Below, one piece after another: positions 44,701-55,800 of a stretch of DNA of 64,000 bases. The position numbers and the translations under genes are program-made. The notes under the pieces were generated by a model. That model was not told the DNA's origin and did no database searches. It was given only the letters and a program-made list of their open reading frames with translations. Positions within the stretch are counted from its first letter, which is position 1; each line of letters starts with the position of its first letter. The stretch lies in the NCBI RefSeq assembly GCF_014633365.1, contig NC_068338.1, positions 53,765,716 to 53,829,715 of the forward strand, in the 5' to 3' direction. Origin of the DNA: Diospyros lotus. Lineage: Eukaryota; Streptophyta; Magnoliopsida; Ericales; Ebenaceae.

Positions 44701-47700
44701 AAGCTGTGATGATACTAATGTACTATGGAACATTTTTTTATGTGTACATGCTTCTGAATTTTTATGCTTCTCATAAACTGTTTCCGAGAGTGTGATCTAG
44801 TTGGGTGTCATGATAAGAAATCAACTTGTTTTCATGTTTTATCAATTTGATTGCCAAACTTCTGGACCTACATGCATTATAGCATCACTCATAATAATGT
44901 CCATGCACAATAACATTGACAGGTTAAAGAGGAAGATGATGCAAATATTGATAGGAAACTTCAGCTTCGTTTGAAGCACAGGAGACAGCAAAACAAATTC
45001 AAACAGGTGTACTATTTGCTCTCTGTATTGAGAATTTTAGATTATCCTGTTAGTGGGTCCTATATATGCAAAATAATCTGAGAAAATTCTATTGTTTATT
45101 CTTGTTGACATTGTTTGTCTATGCACAATTATAGTATTGTGTTTTTTCAACCCAAACTTGATTCACCTAAGAACCTGTTAACTTGTTAACCTGCAAAATA
45201 ACATTGTTTTTTCAACCCAAATGCTATGGTATACTTGTTAACTTGTAGCATTACTAGCTGTTGATTCTCTTTTTAATTGGTATCTGACATGTTCCGTTGC
45301 CTTTTCTTTCTTTCTTTCTTCTTTTTCTCTTAGGGGAGGGGTGGGGTTGGCTTTTCTTACTTCCTTTTTCCCCATAAATATGACTATCTTTCTTTTTTGT
45401 TTTTAATTAACAAAATCAATTATTTTAGTAGTAAAATGAGAATCAGAATATGTTAGGATCCTAGGGTTTGCCTAGGGTTTCAACAGAGAATTAGGGAAGA
45501 TTTTAGGAGGAATTAAGGCAGAATTAGAGAAAGAGAGGGAAAAGCAGGAGGTGGAAGAAACAGGGAGATCGAGAGGGAGAATCAGGAGGGGGAAAGAGAG
45601 GAGGAGAAGCCGAGGGAGAGAAAGCAACATATCTGAGAGGGAGAGAGAGTTTGGAGAGAGGAAATCAGAAGATTCAATTGATATTTCTGAATGAATGCAT
45701 CTATAACAACCCTAGTAGCTTTATATAACTACTTCTCCTATGCTAGGATTCTATTATACAGACAAAACAAAAAATACAAGTAAAATAACTACGGCTAACA
45801 ACATAACATAATTAACTACGCCTCCTGAGGAATAATCTGCTACGCTCAACCCTAAGGTCTGTCATGACCCAAGGAACCATAGAAGGGCAATATAGTAATA
45901 GGTTGATAATAGTTGTTAAAAGATATTTTAGATATTTTAGCATTTGGTTAGAAGCACATGGGTCATGTTATGCAGTTAGTTAGGAGCAAATATGCCTATA
46001 TAAGGCTATGTAAACGGATGGGATTTGCAGGCTTGAATGGAATGAAAGAAACTCTAATTCTCTCTCTAAGATTTCTCTCCAATCTCCCTCACGTTTCTTT
46101 CTTGTTTCTCCCCCCTTTCTCTCAATATCTCTCCCTCTTTCTACTGATTTCCCCCCTCCTGCAATTCTGATTTCTCTCCTAATTCCTATCATAATCCTAG
46201 TTAACCCTAGGAATGTGACAAATGGTATCAGAGCCAATCGTTCCTCGACTGTGATTTCGTTGATTCTAGTAGTGAATTCTGTTCAATCATGTATTGGACG
46301 CAGATTCAAGCCATTAGGATCCTAATGATAGTGATCGAATAAGTGAATTGCGGTGACCCATCGCGATTGGCTGGGAATTGTGGATTGCCGATCCACAACA
46401 AGTAGTGTAATCGGAGCCAATCCATTCAAGAGGCGGGGCTGGAGGCGCTTCCTAGTAGCAACTCTGACCACCGATTCAATAGAAATTATTAAGCGGCGTG
46501 TGAAGGTGAAGCAGATTCCAGAACTCTTGGGAGTTAGTTGTGTTTAACATTTAAACAAATTTCCAACAATTTTGGGTCGGAATTGAGGGCGAAGTTGGTC
46601 AGAAGTGACAGGCGTGAAGTGGACCAAGTCCGAGGCAATGCGGGCAGACCCAAGGCAATCGCAATTGTCCAAGATTAAGCAATCTTGGTTGAAGATTCAG
46701 AGTTGGTGATTCTAGGCAGCTCCTAGGAGCAATTTAGCGACAGAGAACCCATAGTTCCACTGGCCGATTGGCTTCGATGGTGATCAAAGCCGGTTTGGCG
46801 AAACTTTGGCAATCCTGGTTCTTCGCTTGAAGGCGATTCAAGAAGTAACAACTTCCAGTGAAGATGCGAAGGAGAAGTAGGAGGATTGGCTCGCAGCCAA
46901 GACTCCGGTAATCTTGACCAAACTTGAAGACGAGCAAGCCAGGAGGATTTGCGAACCGGAGTGGACGACGGGTGCAAGAATTCCATCCAAGTTGACGACA
47001 CTGATAGGTGAATTGGTTGCGGAACGAAATGGATTACAGGAAGCAATTCGGGACACAACAAAGAGTGGATTGAATAACGGAGTCGATCCATTTTGGTGGT
47101 GCAATTGGAGTCAATCCATTCGAGAGACTGTGCTAGGGGCAACTTGGCTAATTGATTCCGACAGTCAGTGTTCGGATCTCCGTAGGCGCAATAAGAGGCA
47201 ACTCTTGGTTGGGATTTCGACACTCCTTGGACGGTGATTGGGTGAGTGATTTTTGTGGGTTGGTGTGAGGCGATTGTCGCCCAGGAATTTTGGGCACTCC
47301 TGTCCGAGTCTTGAAGAAGAAGACGGCCATTGATTCTTGGGGTTAGATTTCGATGCATGAAGGTGATTGATGGCGGATAGGTAGTTGCTTCCAATCTGAT
47401 TTTGAGGGTTATTGCTGGCTGATTCTCTGTAGATTTAATAGAGCCGTTGTTGCTCGAAGTGGAAGGGTGAAGCGGATTCAGCGGATTCCGTGTGGGAAGT
47501 GGATTCTTCCAACTTAGCTAGCTTGTTGATTGTTGGTGTTTGTGGTTGTGAATAAAGGGAACAAGAGGTTGATTTAGGCTTTGAAATTTGGTTAACTTTG
47601 TTTGAAGTAGGGAGGCGAAGTAGAGCCGGTGTTCTTCGGTTATTGAATTGCATTTGAGGCGAGTATAGAAACTGCTATAACAGGCAAAACAGAAGCATGT

Positions 47701-49800
47701 ATAGAACTCCCATTCCTTGGCAGTCGAAGTATGTTGTTGGTGAAAAGTTGACCTTGGGGAGCGGTGCATATATGAAACCATTGGAGTCTCAATTGCAACA
47801 AAAGAATGTTACATTTTCAGTGGAAAATTTTTCTCGTGAATCCATGGGAAGCAGTGGAAGCATGAGGCACTTGGAGCCTCAATGGTAGCAGAAGAAGGTT
47901 GCAATTTCAGCTGGCAATAACAAAAATCAGGAGTAGTTTATTCAGAAGAATCAGGCTTAGGAAAGGTTGGATAATGTGTCTAGCCGAATTGACAAGGGAG
48001 CAAGCAATGGGATTCATGAAACGCGCGAGGAATTCGGTCGTATATTCCGTGAGAAACTACAGGAGTTTGCGATGATACTGACTAAGAAGTATCATTGCAA
48101 CTTCCCGGTGGAATATTTCGATGATTATCACGGAAGTTTTAACAAAGAGGATTTACTTAAAATGGAGCAGCCAAAGCAAGAGTTAATACACTTGAATGTG
48201 CCGAATGAGGGTTGGCAGGAAAGAAATGAAGGGTCAATGAAGGGATTTACAGAAAAAGCAAGGTCCCTTGCATTACTGCGGGTGATGAGCCCATTACATG
48301 GAGAATTGGCTAATGTGGGGAATGCGATTGCGGGGAAAGCTAAGGATTCCTTGGCTTGGGTTAAAATAGGCAGCGAGAAGGTGGAAACAACACTAGTTGG
48401 AGGATATCTTACCATCGACATAAAAGATTATAGCATTGAACAATATGATGGTGTTGCTGCCATTTCAGAAGGGTCAAGCCAGATTGCAAAAGATGTTGAT
48501 TTCTCTTCTAGCCAAGGGAAGTTTTCTGTGAATTATGACCTTGATAGTAGTTCTATCCACCAGTAGCAAATTCAAAGTGGTGAGGAATTCTTGAAGCCGG
48601 TTGTACCTGGGAAAAGGCTAAAGGAGACAATTGAAGAAATCAAAGGTTTTGTCAAAGGGAACAAGACTCCCAATGGTGTGTTGGTTCTTCCTTCAGTTGG
48701 CAAATCCGAATGCTTGTCTATTACATTGAAGGACAAACAAATGGCTGGAGAACTAGTTAGTCAACTTTTTGTATTCAAAACAACACACAACGAAGATGAT
48801 GAGAAGAGGGGAACATATGTGGCAGTTGGTCGGTCGTGTGAGTTTTGGAATGATCGACATTTGAAGGCTGTGGGGTTGCAGATTTCAGCTGCTACCTGCG
48901 ACAAGGAGTGGCTAAATTCATTAAAGGCATTTGATGTGGACACATTGACAAGTTTTGGCATTATATTGGATCCTCAAACTATGGGTACTAGCGACTTTAA
49001 TTTGGTAGTTATTGCAAACCCAAGGGAAATAGTATGTTACTCTTTGGAGGAAGATGCAGCCTCGTCTGCAATGATTATCATTTTTGTTGAGAACCTAAAA
49101 ATGAAGAAGAAGAGACCTAGAAGGAGGAAGAAGGAAAGAAGGATGAACCGGATAGAGAAGGATGGAATTGGATGAAGAGCCATGGCTACTTGTTGCAAGT
49201 TCTTGGGGACAAAAAGTCTTTCAAGGAGGGGGAAATTGTCATGACCCAAGAATCCATAGAAGGGCAATATAATAATAGGTTGATAATAGTTGTTAGAAGA
49301 TATTTTAGATATTTTAGCATTTGGTTAGAAGCACATGGGTGCTATTATGCAGTTAGTTAGGAGCAAATATGCCTATATAAGGCTATGTAAATGATGGGAT
49401 TTGCAGGCTTGAATGGAATGAAAAACTCTAATTCTCTCTCTAAGATTTCTCTCCAATCTCCCTCACGTTTCTTTCTTGTTTCTCCCTCCTTTCTCTCAAT
49501 ATCTCTCCCTCTTCCTACTGATTTCCCCCTTCCTACAATTCTGATTTCTCTCCTAATTCCTATCACAATCCTAGCTAACCCTAGGAATGTGACAGGGTCC
49601 TGACAGAATATTTCTTGTTTCAAGATTTGGGATGGCAAAGTTCCTGAAAATTCAGTTTAGATATATGTGAAAGTTCTAAAATATTAGCAAATTTATGCTT
49701 TATTGTTTCTGATGTTTTTTCTATGGGGAGGAAAATTTTGATGATGATGTTCTTGTCTGAACTTGGGGATATATTTAATTTTTCCCTGAATTAAATATGA

Positions 49801-49832
<32 letters not shown>

Positions 49833-52800
49833 TATTGCTAGAGGGTTACGTCAGTAAGGGCATCTAGCATAAAATTTTGCCTTGTTCTTCTTTCTCATGG
49901 ATTTGTATTGTCAATGTGATTTGTAGAAGTTGATTGACATAATGCTGTGCCACCACCCTAACTTGGCTAGAATAAAATGCAGCAGCTGATGATAAGGATG
50001 ATGGGCGCCTGGGGGGGGGGCACTACCACTAAATAAGTTATTACCAAACTTTTAGTTGCTTTCCCCCGATTTTCTTTGTTTTTCCATTTTTTCAAAGTGC
50101 CTTATCTATTGACTGGAGACCATTTTATACAACTCTTGGAGTTTGATGGTTCAGGCAATAGTTCTATTCACAAGATTGTGGTATTTTCCTGAGAATAGGG
50201 CTACCCCACCTAGTAGGAATGAAGCTTGTGATTGTTGTTAGGGAATAGGGTTTTTGAAATGTCCAGGCTGGTGTTGGCATTTACATGCTCTGCATCTGAT
50301 GCTATACAATGATGAAGCAGAGCAGACCAGCTTTTAAGAGTAGAGTCTTGGGGTACTATTGTTGAATTTTCTGATGCTTAGTTGTACATTTATTGGTTCT
50401 CTGGAACCTTTCATTTTGTTTAGTTTATTTTCTTCTGAAGATATTTAGTGATATGTTTGTTTTATGTTTTTGAAATATGCCCCTTTTGCCCGTCTTGAAT
50501 TTGGAAGGTTCTCCTTAGGGCAAAATGTGTCAGTAGTTATAAACAGCTAAATATTTGTTGACAATTACTTACTGTTTGTTCAAACTGTGCACATATGAAC
50601 TGTTATGATTGAGTTCAGACATGTCATGGGAATTGTTTTCTATGTAAATGTGGATTATAGTACCCAGACATCTGTAACATACTTTACTTCTGCACGACTT
50701 TCTAAATACAGGCACACAGAGAGGCATGCATCATGTGATGGTCTGTGGAGTTGATTAGTTGATTGCCTAGTTCCACTATATACTGTGATATATGTCACTT
50801 CAGATTGGACTAGTTCCTTTGTATGTGGTTATTTTAGTCAATGTGCATTTATTATATATATCAATACTGTTAAGTTCCCACTACCATGAAAGGTTAGGCT
50901 GTTAGGAAAGAGACCATGATAATGTTTAACAAACTTCAAAACACTCTCACATGTTGCACTTGGGCAGATAAACCAAGATGTACCCACAAAATAAAAATGC
51001 ATGACAAAAAGGGTAATGGGGAACGATCAGTTACTACAAGATTTTAACTTAGGACCTCCTAAAACTTAATCTGATATCATGTTAAGTGACCTTTAGTTTC
51101 AAAAGATTAATCTAAAGCCCAGCAATGCAAGTTGAGCTTTCTAATAAATACAATTCCCTTTCATATTCTTCTCCAGTCTTTTGGAATTTAGCAGTTCACT
51201 ACTTAAAGAATAGCAAATAGATACAAAATACCTATTGTGCCAAGCCAGTATACATTGACTTATAGATTAACTTTTATTGAACGTGAAAACACCTTCGTTA
51301 ATCATTTAGTGAGATTAAGGTTGATCATGCTGATAATATGTTTGTTAATATATTTTTTTTCTGTCTTTTCATTTACTTATTGAAACAGGAGGCTGTTCAG
51401 GGAGAAATCTCTTCAGTTGATAAGCTAATGGAAGAAAATTTAGACAGTTTGCTGCCTTTGGACATACATTCCAATGCTGTGTTGGTTGAGGAAACTGATG
51501 GGGGTAGCAAAAGTGCAGTTAAAAATAACAAGACTGATATAGAATGTCATGATTTGAGAGACAATGTGGATGAAAGAACATCCGTGAGTAATGATACTTC
51601 TTTGGTGTCTTCTGAGTCTTCCTTACCTGATCATATTGAAACCAGTGGGTCCAAGCGTTCTCATGACAGTGTCGAACTGGACATTAATAATAAGAAGGCT
51701 CGCATAGTTACTATTGATAGTGATGATGAAGCTTGTGGTTTGGAGGAAAAATCTCCTAGTTGTGATGTGCCCGTGATGGAGAATAAATTTGTTTTGCAAA
51801 GTGAACAAGATAATTCTGTTTGTCCTAATTCTATGCCCTCCCAGAGTTTGGGTGAGAATTTTCACTGCACTGCTTGTGATAATGTGGCTGCTGAAGTCCA
51901 GTCCCATCCTCTTTTAAACGTAATTGTCTGCAGGGACTGCAAACATTTAGTTGAAGTGAAGATGCATGCAAAGGTATGGACTGTAACGACATTAGTGCAT
52001 AATAATATGATGTGAAAGTGTAGTTGTTATAGAGTTTTTTGGTTGATAATACACCAGATGCAGGATGGAATTCAATAAAATATGTTTTATTCATTCTTAT
52101 ACATGAGAGCTGTGAAATGGCCTTTACTGCCTATTTAGTAATTGGCACTTGCTTAACCTGTTGATTCTATTTACTGGAATGTAACTCTTCTTTATGTTTC
52201 ATTGTGTTTTTTCATAAGAGAAATAACTAGCTTCCTTGGATTTGGTATGGCATGCACTAAGAAATTGCTTATGGTTGCTTTCTGATTTACATCAGTGCAC
52301 CACGATATTTTCTGCTTGCTTCTTGTAGTGTTGCTAAAACATCATTTCTGATGCTTTTTTAAAAAAAAATCACTAGATTTTCTTGATTGCTTGTTCAATT
52401 TAATCCTTCATGTATTACCTTACAACAACAACAACCACAAGCCTTAATTCCACTTGGTGGGGTCAGCCACTCTTCATGTATTACCTTATGCTAACATACT
52501 TTCCTATGGCAGGATCTTGATTGCTCAGAGTGCTATTGTGCATGGTGTGGAGGAAACAAGGACTTGATAAGTTGTAGGTCATGTGAATTGTTATTCTGTG
52601 TTGCATGCATGAGGAGGAATTTTGGTGAAGCATGTCTGTTGAAAGCCAAGGTTTCTGGATGGGAATGTTGTTGCTGCTCACCAAGTATCCTGCAGCCATT
52701 GACTACACAGTTAGAGAAAGCCCTTGGATCTGTAGATTCTCCAAGTTCCAGCTCTGACAGTGATTCTGATAATTCTGATGGAGATATAAGTGTTTCCATC

Positions 52801-55800
52801 AGGTAGACTATTATTTTTCTTTCTTTTAAACACGGTTGGTAGTTTTGCTTATTTTGAAGAAAGTGCAAATTGTGGCAATTTTATCTTCTTCTATGATATT
52901 GCAGGGTTGGATTTTTGACCTTTTATCTCGTGCTTCTATTTTAATGATAGCACTAGGGCATGCATTGCTCAGGATCTGTTTTCACATTTTCAGACCTATT
53001 GTTCTCACCATTATGATTTTATACATTAAATCATGATTTTTTTTGTAGTTTTTTCTTAGATGGATTTGCTTTTTTAGTATATTTATATGAATTGTTATTC
53101 TTCATCTCTTTTCTCTCGAAATATTGATTCCATATTAGTACACTCACTTGTTTTAGAGATGCGTATCAGTATATATAAACACTCTGTTAACTAATTATAA
53201 GTAAATAAAACAAATATTTGGAGTGGTCCAAAATAATAAGGTGAATAGTTGGCATATAGTGACAAAAGAGATAAGTTAATGTTAGAGGTTTGCACCCTTG
53301 ACCATCATCATCACAGTCTCTATTACACTAGGTGGGGGTCGGCTACATGAATTCAAACTCTCCAATCATCCTTATATATGGTTGTAGGAATTCAGAATTA
53401 TGCTTTCATAATTAATTCTGATGGATACAGAAGTCCTCTTATAGAGCGAGAGATTACATCAAAAATGGAAACTATCAAAAAGGAAACTCTCTCTAAGGAA
53501 ACAAATTAAAACACAAAGAAGGAAATATACACTAAGATACATATGGACATAATCAGGAAAGATTCATAAATGATAATTAGAAATCATTCCTAATCTAAGC
53601 AGATCTCTTAGCATTCTGATAAGTCACCAATGGTCATATCTTTTGTAAAGCCATTATATCCTATGTCATGTAAAAGAGTTGCCCACCAAGTTTTTTTGGT
53701 CTTCCTCTACTTGTCTTAGACTACAAACTTCTTGCAACTCACCTCATAGGTGCATTTATTGGTCTCATAATGTATCCAAAAAATATTTGCATATAGATTA
53801 ATGATCTCTGCGAGAAGGATGATAAGCTAGTTTTTGTATGTAGGCTTTAGCATCATCATATACATAAGCCTTAACTACACTAGGTGGGTTAGTTATCTAG
53901 ATTCTAGCTCTTCAATCATCTTTATCCATGACTATATCTTTTGCAAGGCCACATTATATACTATGTTATGCCCAAGAGTTTTGTACTAATTTTATTTTTT
54001 GGTAATCCTCTACCTCTTTTCCTACAAATATCTTCGATTTTATCCATTCTTCTACAAATATCTATTGGTCTTCTCACACATCCACACCATCTTATTTGCT
54101 TCTTGTGCATATTGTCTTCTATAGGTGCTATGGGTGCTATTCCAACCTTAATACAAATAACTTTTTTTCTTATTTTGTCTTTAGTTATATGGCTATACAT
54201 CTACTCTATCATTCTCATCTCAGTTATTCTCATAGTTTAAGTATGGTAGTATTTTTAATTGCCCAACATTCTATGCCATGTACAAAGTTGGTCTTATAGT
54301 GATCTGAAATTTTTTTTCTTTTAGCTTTTAGGGGATTTTACAATCATCTACAATGTTGTAAGTCCTCCACTTTAACCATGCTGCGCCAATTCTGAGTAAT
54401 GTCTTTAATTGTTTCTTCTTGTTTTTGAATAATGAATCTGAGATATCTTAATATTTTCTTTTAACAACTTGATCTTTAAGTCTCACCAACACATCATCAG
54501 TACTTGTGTTTTTCCTGAGCTTACATTTCATATATTCAATTTTTGACATACTCAGCTTGAAACTTTTGGATTCTAAGGTGTCCCTCCATATTTAGGCCAT
54601 TTAATCATGTAATTAATATCCTGTGCATTGAATATGTTATTGAACTTGAATGAAGTTGTTCTATGGACTTAAGAAAACACATGGTGCAGTGATATGAACA
54701 TTATATATTCTTATGAAAAATATATATATGGAGAGCATAGTTTTTATTTGTTTAATTCTGTGACTTAGAATGGTATGAGATTAACCATTGGCACAAAAAG
54801 AACAATGATGGAAGTGGTTGGCTGACAGTTGTAATTATTAATGAAAATGTAAAAACTGGTTCTTCCATTTAGGATATTTTCCTAATTTAGGGAATATAAT
54901 GCATCTATTATTCATTTTACGTACAATCTTTTGGAATATTATGCAATAGTACAATCCCATTTAATGTAAAAGAAAAATTTGTTGAACAGTTATAAGACCA
55001 GCTTTGTTTTATGGGTATGGAGTTTTAGGCAAGCACCAATATGTGCAAATATGAGCATAATGAAGACGGGGATTTTATAGTGGATATGTTGTTATATAAT
55101 GAGGTTATATATCATAAGGTTGGAGTGGCTCACATTGAAGCTAAAGATGTTGTGAGACACTATTAAGATAGTTTGGTCATTTGAGAAAAATAGACTGATG
55201 GATGCTCTTGTTAAGAGGACATTAATATTTTTTGATGAGCTTGCAAGTTGAGTTTGTCGATGACAGGAGTGAAGTTTCAAATTCACCCTTGCTTGCTTTT
55301 AAGTAGGTGAATTTGTAATTCATCTCTGTCATCTTATGAAATTGGGTTGCGAACTGGTAAAAAAAATCATTATCCTGTTAAGAGAGGGGATGGAATGGAT
55401 AAAGCTTCTAGCAAGAGTGGTAAAGAAAGGCCAAGAAAATTTTGTTGGGAAACTTGTAGGCATTTTATGCATTATAATGGCCTTATAGAATATATGGTCA
55501 TAGATATAGATATTTGGTGAACTCAAATCCTTGTGACCACCCCTCACCTTATTGGATTAATATAGGAATATTATGAACATAAAAATGTATTTATTAGAGT
55601 TAATAATTGAATAACCTAATAAATAATTATTTGTTCCAAGACTCCTTATTAAATTTGGATGGTACTCTTCTGAACTTATTTTTGAGGATGCCTAATTGTT
55701 TCATTAATGTGTATAGTCTTGTGTGGAGATGAGAAGTTAAATTGATTTTGATATGAAAAAGAATGTAAAATAACAACAATTAAATTTGAATGAAGCACAT

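Larger units (their letters stand above)
45860..49594 (+). mobile_element. full-length non-autonomous LTR retrotransposon, family member II
   Basis: The 3,735-bp element has LTRs of 361 and 358 bp. A perfect PBS TGGTATCAGAGC (46,223) and a polypurine tract (aaggagggggaaa, 49,223-49,235) are present. Flanking pentamers are aggtc and gggtc (one mismatch). Organisation and reading frame are as in member I, with no gag-pol motif. The LTRs of the two members share TGTCATGACCCAAG, the middle ttagaagcacatggg and the gcctatataa TATA stretch but are otherwise clearly diverged, so these are two subfamilies. Confidence 0.88.
45451..49605 (-). mobile_element. solo LTR (about 415 bp) split by a full LTR element
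   Basis: Segments 45,451-45,859 and 49,600-49,605 form one LTR. Read on the minus strand it runs TGTCAGGACCTTAGGG to GGATCCTAACA, with a TATA box in gttatataaagc and a CT-rich leader. gaata flanks it on both sides. The start (TGTCAGGACC) resembles that of the element nested in it (TGTCATGACC), so the two may be related families. No internal region remains. Confidence 0.75.

Noticed and set aside
46723..47394. 223-codon minus-strand frame
   Set aside because: It is antisense within the leader of LTR element II, low in protein-like character, and not matched in member I.
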